Virus record (IMG/VR): IMGVR_UViG_3300024999_000429
Span: 1-22,441 of that record
Source of the DNA: a virus
DNA: 22,441 nt
Strand: one strand, 5' to 3'
Below are positions 5,995 to 12,861 of this stretch, in pieces (the first letter of the stretch is position 1; every line of letters begins with the position of its first letter). Under the pieces are notes generated by a model. The model saw only the letters and a program-made list of their open reading frames with translations, was not told the origin of the DNA and did no database searches. The translations under genes and the position numbers were made by a program.

Positions 5995-7763
5995 AAGAGT
6001 ACAAAATATTACATTTGTTCGCAGGAATAGGCGGTGGTTCGCTCGGTTTTCAGCAAGCTATCGGAGAGTGGAAAGGTCTACAGGGTAAATTCCGAACACT
6101 AGTTGGAATCGATGTGGACCCGAAAGCTTGCGAGGATTACGAGTATATAACCGGAGGCAAAGCGGTCTGCATGGATCTGTTCGAACGACGCGACTTCATA
6201 GCCTTCCATGGCCAAGAGCCACCGATTAACTGGAAGGAAGCAACCCCAGAGGACATTGTGACAGCTGCAAGCGGTGAGCATCCGGATGTGATATTCCTCT
6301 CGCCGCCGTGTAAAGGGTTCAGCGGGCTCTTACCCCAAGCATCGGCAGCCACAGATAAGTATCAAGCACTTAATCGATTGGTAACGCGAGGGATATTCCT
6401 TACCCTTGAAGCTTTCAGGGACGACTTACCAGCTGTGATTCTACTTGAAAACGTGCCTCGCATACGAACACGCGGGCAGAAGCTCCTTAACACGATCAAG
6501 GGTATGCTCCAGAGCTACGGATACGTTATCGACGACCAAGACCATGATTGTGGAGAGATTGGAGGCTTAGCCCAGCATCGGAAAAGATACCTGCTTATCG
6601 CCAGAAACAAGGCTAAGATGGATTCGTTTATCTATAAGCCAACCAAACAGCGAGTGAAGTCAATTGGTGAGGTCCTTGGCCCCTTGCCGCTACCGGGTAC
6701 CGAAAGTATGGGACCGCTACACAGACTCCCAAAGCTTCAGTGGAAAACATGGGTTAGGTTAGCTCTTATCCCTGCTGGTGGAGATTGGAGAGATCTCGAA
6801 AAAATTGCAGAGGAAGAGTATCAACTTCAGTATATTCCTAGAGGTAGCGGACCGTTCGGAGTTCAGGAATGGGGAGATCCTGCCCACACAGTGACTGGCA
6901 ACGCAAAGGCCAATGGTTCCACTGCATCAAACATTGCCGATCCTCGATTGGTCGACCGAGAGGGTAGGCACCCGGGAGTTTACCGAGTAGTTAAGTTTGA
7001 TGAACCTGCACCATGCGTGACAGGGACGAGGTTTGGCAGTGGAGCGATTGCTATATCTGACCCCAGAACGGGATTCAAGGATAGTACACACACAGCCATC
7101 TATCAAGTCCGTAAATGGGATGAAGAATCAAGTACGGTAACCGGGGCCCATAGGCCAAACAACGGAGCAATTTGCATAGCTGACCCGAGACTTAACGAGA
7201 GAAGCAATAGGCGTAACAACTCCTACCTTGTGCGGCCTTGGGAAGACTCCGCTTTAACAATTACCGGAGAAGACACCGTCGGGAGTGGAGCGCAATCAGT
7301 CGCAGATCCTCGGCTGAATTGCAAACCACGTTCTGGGATGATGGGAGTTCAGAAATGGGATGAGCCAGGTAAGACGGTGATTGGTGCAGGGGATGTTCAT
7401 TCTGGTTCGGCGGCAATAGCTGACCCTCGCATCCCAAAGGACAATGAAACATTAGATCCGCCGCCTGTGATCATTTCTCTCGACGGAACATGGCATCGAC
7501 CCTTAACGACATTGGAATTGGCGGCACTACAAGGGTTGCCGGTGATGATAAACGGAAAACCATTAAAGCTTGCTGGTAACTCAGATGCAAGATTTAGGGA
7601 GGCCATCGGAAATATGGTTCCCCCGCCAGCTGCACGAGCCATGGCAGAAGTTGTTTTACACGCTCTTTTAGTTGCATCAGAAAATGCTTGGGAAATGAGT
7701 TCAAACGATATTTGGGTGAGTCCAAAGAAATCGTGGGAAGAAATACGGACCTTGAGTTCATGA
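5988..7763 (+). CDS. DNA (cytosine-5) methyltransferase with repeat-containing recognition region, 591 aa
   Basis: GTG at 5988 (or TTG at 5991) overlaps the preceding stop. All main C5-methyltransferase motifs are visible: motif I HLFAGIGGGSLGF (9-21, SAM binding), IDVD (41-44), motif IV SPPCKGFSG with catalytic Cys108, motif VI ENVP (154-157), motif VIII QHRKRY (196-201), motif IX RPLTTLELAALQGLP (504-518) and motif X GNMVPPPAARAM (541-552). Between motifs VIII and IX, where the target recognition domain normally lies, are five degenerate copies of a roughly 40-residue unit. The length is well above typical single-specificity enzymes (330-430 aa). It probably protects phage DNA from host restriction; no cognate nuclease is adjacent. 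Target sequence cannot be predicted. Confidence 0.95.
   Translation: MLKEYKILHLFAGIGGGSLGFQQAIGEWKGLQGKFRTLVGIDVDPKACEDYEYITGGKAVCMDLFERRDFIAFHGQEPPINWKEATPEDIVTAASGEHPDVIFLSPPCKGFSGLLPQASAATDKYQALNRLVTRGIFLTLEAFRDDLPAVILLENVPRIRTRGQKLLNTIKGMLQSYGYVIDDQDHDCGEIGGLAQHRKRYLLIARNKAKMDSFIYKPTKQRVKSIGEVLGPLPLPGTESMGPLHRLPKLQWKTWVRLALIPAGGDWRDLEKIAEEEYQLQYIPRGSGPFGVQEWGDPAHTVTGNAKANGSTASNIADPRLVDREGRHPGVYRVVKFDEPAPCVTGTRFGSGAIAISDPRTGFKDSTHTAIYQVRKWDEESSTVTGAHRPNNGAICIADPRLNERSNRRNNSYLVRPWEDSALTITGEDTVGSGAQSVADPRLNCKPRSGMMGVQKWDEPGKTVIGAGDVHSGSAAIADPRIPKDNETLDPPPVIISLDGTWHRPLTTLELAALQGLPVMINGKPLKLAGNSDARFREAIGNMVPPPAARAMAEVVLHALLVASENAWEMSSNDIWVSPKKSWEEIRTLSS
6858..7430 (+). repeat. Five degenerate protein-coding repeats in the methyltransferase recognition region
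   Basis: Methyltransferase residues about 291-321, 331-360, 371-401, 413-442 and 452-481 share the pattern V.KWDEPA.TVTG......GSGA..IADPR. Examples are VQEWGDPAHTVTG, VVKFDEPAPCVTG, VRKWDEESSTVTG, VRPWEDSALTITG and VQKWDEPGKTVIG. The repetition is at protein level; DNA identity between copies is low, so the duplication is old. Confidence 0.88.
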
Positions 7764-7795
7764 AAAGATTGTTTTAGTCAGGAGGAGAGGGATTG

Positions 7796-8176
7796 ATGGA
7801 AAGCAACACTGCTAAACTACGCAGGAAATACCCAACTCTAGAATCGATTGAAATAGATGCTGAGGCGGCTGGTAGCAAGGTTAATCTGGCCAGAGAATTA
7901 GGGTTAAGTAAACAATGCCTTGCTGACTACGCCAGAGGCCTGAGATGCGGTCCGCAAATTAGGATAAGAGGACCGCGTAAAAACAACTGTGATTTAACGG
8001 ACGGCGAAACAGACGCAAGGATTAAGGAAATGTATGGTGGCCGCTACGAAAATGTGAAGGTGTACAAACTCACAGATGGGTATATACCGGGTCAGATGGG
8101 AACGGAAGGGTTAGAGTTCATTCGAACCGAAACCAGTCGAACCGCGCTGTCGTTGTGGTCTAGGGGAGGAAAATAA
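7796..8176 (+). CDS. Small putative helix-turn-helix protein, 126 aa
   Basis: The ATG at 7796 is preferred; a TTG at 7793 in the same frame is also possible. The ribosome-binding site is GGAGGAGAGG at 7781-7790. Residues about 27-48 (SKVNLARELGLSKQCLADYA) read like a helix-turn-helix, and the region after it is basic (RIRGPRKNN), so DNA binding is plausible. The C-terminal half has a polar character with KVYKLTDGYIP, without a recognised motif. It directly follows the methyltransferase and precedes a 96-base gap with two small hairpins. It could be a regulator of the methyltransferase or of downstream genes, but this is inference. Confidence 0.6.
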   Translation: MESNTAKLRRKYPTLESIEIDAEAAGSKVNLARELGLSKQCLADYARGLRCGPQIRIRGPRKNNCDLTDGETDARIKEMYGGRYENVKVYKLTDGYIPGQMGTEGLEFIRTETSRTALSLWSRGGK

Positions 8177-8198
8177 CCCTTAGTAACATACTCTCAAC

Positions 8199-8244
8199 GC
8201 ATCTAGCGATGCAGATAAAGAACCGTTCCCCACCAACTGGGGAA
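8199..8244 (+). promoter_or_regulatory. Two tandem small hairpins in an intergenic gap
   Basis: GCATC-tagc-GATGC (8199-8212) and TTCCCC-accaact-GGGGAA (8226-8244) are both perfect short stems in the 96-base gap between genes. Neither is followed by a T-run, so they are not simple terminators. They could be leader structures or protein-binding sites for the gene at 8273. Confidence 0.4.
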
Positions 8245-8272
8245 ATCGAACTGGATGAGAGGTGGACAAGCA

Positions 8273-8707
8273 ATGGCAGATAACACCTGGGCAGAAAAAA
8301 TGAAAACCTACGAGCGTGAAGTATCCGCGATTAGAGTTCCTCAGGAGCCGGACAAGACGGATATAACGCGCTTGGAAAGTCAGATTGACACAATGTACTC
8401 CAAGGCACGTTTCGACCTAGCTAGGGCTAAGGCTGTCTTTGAGAGAGCCAACCGACTTTGGAAGGACACAAAGACAGAGTCGTACCTTCTAGCAACAGGT
8501 ACCCAAAAAGATCGAGAGGCTATGGCTGTCCAGTTTGCAAGAAAGCGAAAGGTCGGAGACTCGGAACTAACGATTGAGGATGCCTTGAATATCGCTGAGG
8601 AAAGGTATTTCTTCATGGATGCGGTTGCTGATACGTTGCGGGCAAAGCATAACTCGTTGGTAATTGCCTTGGGATCGGCGAAGTTGGATAAGGACCTAAC
8701 GAGATAA
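8273..8707 (+). CDS. Conserved-looking phage protein with coiled-coil character, 144 aa
   Basis: An in-frame ATG at 8255 exists, but GAGAGGTGG (8257-8265) is a ribosome-binding site placed for the ATG at 8273, which is chosen. The product is highly charged and predicted helical for most of its length (for example ITRLESQIDTMYSKARFDLA), with no cysteine cluster or catalytic motif. It heads a set of three small genes (8273-9837) placed directly upstream of the beta clamp gene; such genes are common in the recombination/replication block of Firmicute phages. Its function is not known. A long opposite-strand frame across this gene is treated as a shadow. Confidence 0.72.
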   Translation: MADNTWAEKMKTYEREVSAIRVPQEPDKTDITRLESQIDTMYSKARFDLARAKAVFERANRLWKDTKTESYLLATGTQKDREAMAVQFARKRKVGDSELTIEDALNIAEERYFFMDAVADTLRAKHNSLVIALGSAKLDKDLTR

Positions 8708-8722
8708 GAAGGGGTGAAATGA

Positions 8723-9082
8723 ATGGTAAAGATACGTGAGGTTAACATCTTAGAGATGGCCGGGGGGGCGATCCTAGAACAGATCAACAACGAAGCCAAT
8801 AAGATCATGGCAAATATCATAGACCCAAATACGGTACCGACAGTGGCGCGTAAGTTGACGGTGACCTTGACCTTCAAACCCAACGAGGACCGCCAAATCA
8901 CGCAAACCACGGCACAAGCTAAATCAACCCTTGCACCCGTTAAATCCATCGTAACAAGTATTTTTGTCGAGGAAGATAACAACGGTAAGCCAAAGGCCAG
9001 GGAGTTAACCAAGAGCGACCCGAATCAGGAATCCATGTTTGTCGAACCGGAAGTAAATGTACTGAAGCTCGTGAACAACTAA
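8723..9082 (+). CDS. Phage 'replication terminator protein'-like protein, 119 aa
   Basis: ATG at 8723 follows AAGGGGTG (8709-8716). The sequence opens with VNILEMAGGAILEQINNE and continues with IIDPNTVPTVARKLTVTLTF and FKPNEDRQI, a pattern I recognise from short Firmicute phage proteins often labelled 'replication terminator protein'. That label is inherited in databases and its experimental basis in phages is weak. The protein appears as an N-terminal helix followed by beta strands. Its position just before the phage replication clamp supports involvement in the DNA replication/recombination block. Function should be taken as unproven. Confidence 0.68.
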   Translation: MVKIREVNILEMAGGAILEQINNEANKIMANIIDPNTVPTVARKLTVTLTFKPNEDRQITQTTAQAKSTLAPVKSIVTSIFVEEDNNGKPKARELTKSDPNQESMFVEPEVNVLKLVNN

Positions 9083-9123
9083 GCCCAAAGGACAAAATTA
9101 AAATTTGAGGAGCGTGTAATTTT

Positions 9124-9837
9124 ATGATTAAAGCAGCTATCGAGAAACTTTTAAGCCTGCGTGATGTCGAGAAGTTTGAGTTTAACGGCCATCAATTCAC
9201 CAATAAGCAGCTCGTAATGGTTCCGGAAAACAAACCATCGGTATTCTCGACCAAGACCTTAGCCAGCTTAGTTGAGCTAATCGTCAAGGAATGCAACCAT
9301 GAGGGCCTTAATGATCTTGTGGTGCATGTAGAAAGCCCGACAAAAGTAATTGCCTTAACTACACTACGTGGTGACTTTGAACGTTTTAATCTTTACTCTG
9401 CGGTGGCTGAATTACCCCAAATTTCCCTTGGAAGCTTCATGGATATCGAACAAATGAACATTTTGCTAAAAAGTGCATTTGTTCAAACGGAATTAAGCGA
9501 TGCGCTCATTGCCAATCTTGCCAAAATAACTGAAGAAGACATAAAAATTACGGCAGACGACGGGATCACTCAAAAAGTTACCACCAAAAAGGGTGTCCAG
9601 ATGCTTGAAAATGCATGGTTACAGCCAATCGTTAAATTGGCTCCATACCGTACATTCCTTGAAGTTGAGCAGCCAATTTCAGAATTCTTGCTCAGGGTAC
9701 GCACTGGACCGGATGCGGCGCTGTTCGAGGCTGACGGTGGAGCATGGAAGATTCAAGCTAGAAGGAATATCAAGCTGTACTTTGAAATCGCGCTTGCCGA
9801 TCTGGTCGAATCTGGAAAAGTCGTAATAACCGAGTAA
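9124..9837 (+). CDS. Conserved-looking phage hypothetical protein, 237 aa
   Basis: ATG at 9124 follows GAGGAGCG. The N-terminus reads IEKLLSLRDVEKFEFNGHQF, then a mixed alpha/beta region with VVHVESPTKVIALTTLRGDF, and a C-terminal part FLLRVRTGPDAALFEADGGA. No enzyme motif, membrane segment or cysteine cluster is visible. Same-strand genes upstream and the phage beta clamp downstream place it in the replication/recombination module; proteins with this layout often sit beside single-strand annealing or exonuclease genes in Firmicute phages. I cannot name its function. Confidence 0.7.
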   Translation: MIKAAIEKLLSLRDVEKFEFNGHQFTNKQLVMVPENKPSVFSTKTLASLVELIVKECNHEGLNDLVVHVESPTKVIALTTLRGDFERFNLYSAVAELPQISLGSFMDIEQMNILLKSAFVQTELSDALIANLAKITEEDIKITADDGITQKVTTKKGVQMLENAWLQPIVKLAPYRTFLEVEQPISEFLLRVRTGPDAALFEADGGAWKIQARRNIKLYFEIALADLVESGKVVITE

Positions 9838-9848
9838 GTAAATACTAT

Positions 9849-9876
9849 TTGACAGCGTCGGGGCCAACTACATAAC
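9849..9876 (+). promoter_or_regulatory. Probable promoter for the beta clamp and helicase genes
   Basis: A perfect TTGACA (9849-9854) is followed after 16 bases by CATAAC (9871-9876), a 4/6 match to the -10 consensus. It lies in the 80-base gap before the clamp gene and points to it. The -10 hexamer lies inside the loop of an imperfect inverted repeat (9860-9888). Confidence 0.5.
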
Positions 9877-9888
9877 AACAGGGTCCCC
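9860..9888 (+). other. GC-rich inverted repeat around the clamp promoter -10
   Basis: GGGGCC (9860-9865) pairs with GGTCCCC (9882-9888) with one bulged T and a 16-base loop that contains the putative -10. No T-run follows it. It could be an operator for the clamp promoter or a transcribed leader hairpin. Confidence 0.35.
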
Positions 9889-9917
9889 TTCAAATTTACC
9901 TAGATCGGAGGAGCAAA

Positions 9918-10985
9918 ATGAGATTTTCATGCCACAAATCGATCTTAAACGATGCAATATCGGTCGTTCAAAAGGCTGTATCATCGAAATCATCTAATCC
10001 CATCTTTCAAGGCGTTCTTATAACTTTAGAAAATGGATACCTTCAATTTTCAGCAACAGACTTAGAGATTGGAATACAACACACGGTTCAGATTATCGAC
10101 ACAGAGGAAGAGGGTTCGTGCGTTGTTCCGGCCAAAATATTCACGGACATAATTAAAAAACTTCCCAATTCTCAAGTCAGCATTAGTGTCGAAGATGGAA
10201 CGATGACTATTAAGTACAAGGGTTCGTTTATCGAGCTACAAACCTTGCCAACAGATGAGTTCCCGCTACTTCCCGAACTATCAGACAGTGAGATAAACAT
10301 CCCGGCTGAAATACTCAGAAAAGGTGTAACTAAGACGATTAAAGCAGTCTCCCTTGAAGCTAATCGACCGATTTTCACAGGGGTCTTGATAGCGATTAAG
10401 GATGGCAAGATAGAGTTTGTCGCCACCGATACACATCGACTAGCTATCGTAACGAGCGACATTGATTCGACTAATGAGTGGAAGGGTATTGTGCCGGCAA
10501 AGGCGCTTGTGGAGGCTCTGAAATTCAGTGGCGACATGAAACTGAAAGTGGCACATGGTTCGCAGTTAATCCTCGAATCTGGTCCTACTAAGATTTTTGT
10601 TCGCACAATCGAGGGTCAATTTCCGAATTACAAACAGGTTATTCCGAAGGAGCACTTATCATCCATAAAGGTATCAAACAGTGAATTCAAAGGTTCGATT
10701 GATCGATCTACCCTCTTTACTGACGGAGAATCGAAGGTTATCAAGCTGAAGGGATCAGACAGTATTTCCATAGCCGGAGCAAGCCAAAAGGGGAAGATTA
10801 ACGAGCGTATTGATGTGGAACACAGTGGAGAAACGATTGATATTGCCGTGAATGCCCGATTCATCATAGACGCATTGGACTCAGTCGGGGAAACGGTGGA
10901 GATGGAATTTAACGGGATGTATTCTCCGGTTTTGATTAAAGATGAGGGATATATTCACATTGTGTTACCAGTTAGGGTGGCATAG
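9918..10985 (+). CDS. dnaN: Phage-encoded DNA polymerase III beta sliding clamp, 355 aa
   Basis: ATG at 9918 follows GGAGGAG (9907-9913). The protein shows the bacterial DnaN pattern throughout: an N-terminal MRFSCHKSILNDAISVVQKA and NPIFQGVLITLENGYLQFSATDLE, domain 2 PIFTGVLI...FVATDTHRLAIV (about residues 149-178), and the third domain with IEGQFPNYKQVIP (about 234-246), ending VLPVRVA. These correspond to the three clamp domains; 355 aa is slightly shorter than typical (about 365-380). It forms the ring that tethers DNA polymerase to DNA. A phage-borne copy suggests that a phage or modified host polymerase uses its own clamp. The helicase gene starts with no gap after its stop, implying co-translation. 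Confidence 0.95.
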   Translation: MRFSCHKSILNDAISVVQKAVSSKSSNPIFQGVLITLENGYLQFSATDLEIGIQHTVQIIDTEEEGSCVVPAKIFTDIIKKLPNSQVSISVEDGTMTIKYKGSFIELQTLPTDEFPLLPELSDSEINIPAEILRKGVTKTIKAVSLEANRPIFTGVLIAIKDGKIEFVATDTHRLAIVTSDIDSTNEWKGIVPAKALVEALKFSGDMKLKVAHGSQLILESGPTKIFVRTIEGQFPNYKQVIPKEHLSSIKVSNSEFKGSIDRSTLFTDGESKVIKLKGSDSISIAGASQKGKINERIDVEHSGETIDIAVNARFIIDALDSVGETVEMEFNGMYSPVLIKDEGYIHIVLPVRVA

Positions 10986-12359
10986 ATGGAATATGTTGAT
11001 TTTCTGAAATCGAAGATAACTCTGGCAAAAGATACAGGTTTTATCATATCACCTGACGATGTAAATCCAATCCTTAAGCCACATCAACGGGATGCAGTTA
11101 TTTGGGCCATTAAAGGCGGTAGGCGGGCATTATTTGAATCATTTGGGTTAGGTAAAACAATCCAAGAATTAGAGTTCTGTCGCGTCGTAGCGGAACATGA
11201 AGACGGACAAGCTCTGATAGTTTTACCACTCGGAGTAAAACAAGAATTCACGAAAGACGCCGTCAATTTACTTGGGATGGAAGAGCCAAGATATGTACGA
11301 AACATGGAAGAGGTTAGACAAACCAAAGGCCTAATTATGATAACAAATTATGAGCGCGTTAGGGATGGCGATATCGACCCTAAGTATTTTGTTGCTACTT
11401 CATTGGACGAGGCATCGGTACTCAGGAGTTATGGATCACTCACGTATCAAACATTTTTAGATAAATTCAAAGGCGTACCATTTAAGCTCGTGAGCACGGC
11501 TACGCCTTCACCAAATAAATACAAGGAATTAATTCACTACGCCGGGTACCTCGAGGTTATGGATACTGGCCTTGCATTAACTAAGTTTTTTCAAAGGGAT
11601 TCAACTAAGGCCAATCAGCTCACTTTATACCCGCACAAAGAAGTGGAATTTTGGCTATGGATGTCAAGCTGGGCATTGTTTATTACTAAGCCTTCAGATC
11701 TTGGATACTCGGATGAGGGTTATGATCTTCCCCCTATGGAAATCAGGTACCACGAAATACCGACAGATCATTCTGGTGCAGGATCCGAAAGGGATGGACA
11801 AGGGAAAATCTTTAGGGATGCTGCACTTGGCCTGAAAGATGCAGCTCGAGAGAAAAGGGAGAGTATTCCCGAGCGCGTCAAAAAGATGACCGAGATAGTT
11901 CGGAGCAGTCCGGATGACCATTTTATACTGTGGCATGATTTAGAGACCGAGAGACACGCAATCAAGCAGGCCATACCGGATGTGGTGGATATTTACGGCA
12001 GCCTAGATTACGAGCTTAGAGAGAAAAGAGTTATTGATTTCTCTGAGGGAAGAACACGGCTCTTCGCCACTAAGAAAGAACTCAGCGGGAGTGGTTGTAA
12101 TTTCCAATATCATTGCCATAGAGCTATTTTCTTAGGAATAGATTATCAGTTTAACGACTTCTTTCAAAGTATTCACCGCATCTTTCGATTTCTCCAGAAG
12201 GAACCTGTAATTATTGACATTATTTATACAGAATCAGAACGCCAAATCCTCCAAACTTTACAAAAGAAATGGGAGCAACATAGTTACCTTGCAGAAAAAA
12301 TGACAGAGATTATTAAAAAGTATGGCATGCCGACACTTTTTGACTTCGAGGAGGGATAG
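10986..12359 (+). CDS. SNF2/DEAD-type superfamily 2 helicase, 457 aa
   Basis: ATG at 10986 directly follows the clamp stop codon. Helicase motifs are visible in order: a Q-like KPHQRDAV (31-38), Walker A FGLGKT (53-58), DEAS (141-144), STATPSP (170-176), motif V-like SGSGCNFQ (367-374) and motif VI QSIHRIFRF (394-402). The motif VI arginine pattern is kept, but the usual RxGQ ending is RFLQ. This resembles the phage SNF2-like helicase group that often stands next to, or is fused with, methyltransferases. It is about 50-100 residues shorter than full SNF2 cores. Likely roles are remodelling of DNA-protein complexes or branched DNA in phage replication. Family is confident, role is inferred. 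Confidence 0.9.
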   Translation: MEYVDFLKSKITLAKDTGFIISPDDVNPILKPHQRDAVIWAIKGGRRALFESFGLGKTIQELEFCRVVAEHEDGQALIVLPLGVKQEFTKDAVNLLGMEEPRYVRNMEEVRQTKGLIMITNYERVRDGDIDPKYFVATSLDEASVLRSYGSLTYQTFLDKFKGVPFKLVSTATPSPNKYKELIHYAGYLEVMDTGLALTKFFQRDSTKANQLTLYPHKEVEFWLWMSSWALFITKPSDLGYSDEGYDLPPMEIRYHEIPTDHSGAGSERDGQGKIFRDAALGLKDAAREKRESIPERVKKMTEIVRSSPDDHFILWHDLETERHAIKQAIPDVVDIYGSLDYELREKRVIDFSEGRTRLFATKKELSGSGCNFQYHCHRAIFLGIDYQFNDFFQSIHRIFRFLQKEPVIIDIIYTESERQILQTLQKKWEQHSYLAEKMTEIIKKYGMPTLFDFEEG

Positions 12360-12399
12360 GAAAAACCGATAAGGCCACTTATTCAGTAGTCTTATCGGT
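12360..12399 (-). terminator. Intrinsic terminator of the leftward two-gene unit
   Basis: ACCGATAAG (12365-12373) and CTTATCGGT (12391-12399) form a perfect 9-bp stem that extends inward with two more pairs, one mismatch and three further pairs to a 5-base loop. Read on the minus strand the stem is followed directly by TTTTTCC. The minus-strand gene's stop codon lies within the stem-loop. On the plus strand no T-run follows, so rightward transcription from the helicase gene is not expected to stop here. Confidence 0.82.
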
Positions 12400-12561
12400 C
12401 GCACCGGAAGGGTTCTCCTGTCCTTTATCAATAATCCATCGGTTGTCAATCTTAACAGCTATAACTTTCCCAGCGGCACAGAGATTTTTGATATATCCGG
12501 GCTTTAATCCCCAAAGATTGGCGGCTTCGTTTACTCCCATGATGTTACTTAAAACACTCAT
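12379..12561 (-). CDS. Small MerR/excisionase-type helix-turn-helix protein, 60 aa
   Basis: This leftward gene has its ATG overlapping the upstream gene's stop (bases 12558-12561), so the two are coupled. Residues about 9-46 form a helix-turn-helix of the MerR/excisionase type: VNEAANLWGLKPGYIKNLCA followed by the wing GKVIAVKIDNRWII. Such 50-70-residue proteins act as DNA-bending excisionases or small transcription regulators. It lies inside an otherwise rightward gene block, has its own intrinsic terminator, and is the likely effector of this cassette. Whether it binds the two palindromes upstream is not known. An integrase, which an excisionase would need, is not in the window. Confidence 0.83.
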   Translation of the reverse strand: MSVLSNIMGVNEAANLWGLKPGYIKNLCAAGKVIAVKIDNRWIIDKGQENPSGATDKTTE

Positions 12562-12731
12562 TGCCTAACGATCACCCAATCACCGGATATTGCCCTAAAC
12601 TCTACTCGTTCAACAGTCTCCAATTTACCACACTCCTCAGTCAACCATTCATCGTTATCGTTGTCTTCTAGAAACTGAGAAAGTGAACCGTTGAAAACCT
12701 CATTACCGTCGTTGTGTACCATAATTTCCAT
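12558..12731 (-). CDS. Small acidic protein of the leftward cassette, 57 aa
   Basis: A first ATG lies at 12740, but the ribosome-binding sequence (AAAGG on the minus strand, 12746-12742) abuts it with almost no spacing; the ATG at 12731 gives normal spacing and is preferred. The product is strongly acidic (FLEDNDNDEWLTEECGKLE), without membrane segments or catalytic motifs. It overlaps the following helix-turn-helix gene by ATGA. Acidic small proteins paired with a DNA-binding partner can be DNA mimics or anti-repressors, but there is no direct evidence. The strong operator-controlled promoter upstream supports that this is a genuine gene. Confidence 0.68.
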   Translation of the reverse strand: MEIMVHNDGNEVFNGSLSQFLEDNDNDEWLTEECGKLETVERVEFRAISGDWVIVRQ

Positions 12732-12751
12732 GCCGATCATCCTTTCAATTA

Positions 12752-12763
12752 TGCGTTAACGCA
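12752..12763. promoter_or_regulatory. Operator palindrome 2 (TGCGTTAACGCA), downstream of start site
   Basis: The second exact copy of the 12-bp palindrome, centred 35 bp from the first and about 6-17 bases downstream of the predicted start of the leftward promoter, between it and the ribosome-binding site. No other complete copy was found by eye in the window; the central 8 bp also occur once at about 3006-3013 within the helicase loader gene. Confidence 0.85.
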
Positions 12764-12775
12764 CTTAATACATTC

Positions 12776-12805
12776 AATATATCATATGCGTTAACGCACT
12801 GTCAA
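12776..12805 (-). promoter_or_regulatory. Near-consensus leftward promoter
   Basis: On the minus strand TTGACA (12805-12800) is followed after 18 bases by TATATT (12781-12776), a 6/6 and 5/6 match to the sigma-70 hexamers. The expected start is near 12769. It would transcribe the two small leftward genes. One 12-bp palindrome sits in the spacer and the other just after the expected start. Confidence 0.82.
12787..12798. promoter_or_regulatory. Operator palindrome 1 (TGCGTTAACGCA), in promoter spacer
   Basis: A perfect 12-bp palindrome located between the -35 and -10 of the leftward promoter. An identical copy with the same flanking A and CT (ATGCGTTAACGCACT) lies 35 bp away. A protein bound here would block the promoter. 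Confidence 0.85.
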
Positions 12806-12861
12806 GAGCTTTAATGGGTTGAGAAAAATTTACCAATACTTTCAAGTGGGGAGAGTGAAAC

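Noticed and set aside
6858-7430. Methyltransferase repeats as a CRISPR array or DNA-level tandem repeat
   Set aside because: Similarity is at protein level only; DNA copies differ widely and the frame remains open throughout, so they are coding repeats.
8380-9012. 210-codon open frame on the minus strand
   Set aside because: It lies antisense to two well-supported rightward genes with good ribosome-binding sites, and its product is low in recognisable pattern with a serine/leucine/alanine bias typical of a reverse-frame shadow.
10172-10606. 144-codon minus-strand frame inside the beta clamp gene
   Set aside because: The clamp gene on the plus strand is unambiguous; the antisense product has no recognised pattern.
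12365-12399. Bidirectional terminator for the helicase gene
   Set aside because: A T-run follows only in the leftward direction; to the right the stem is followed by GC-rich sequence, so rightward termination is unsupported.
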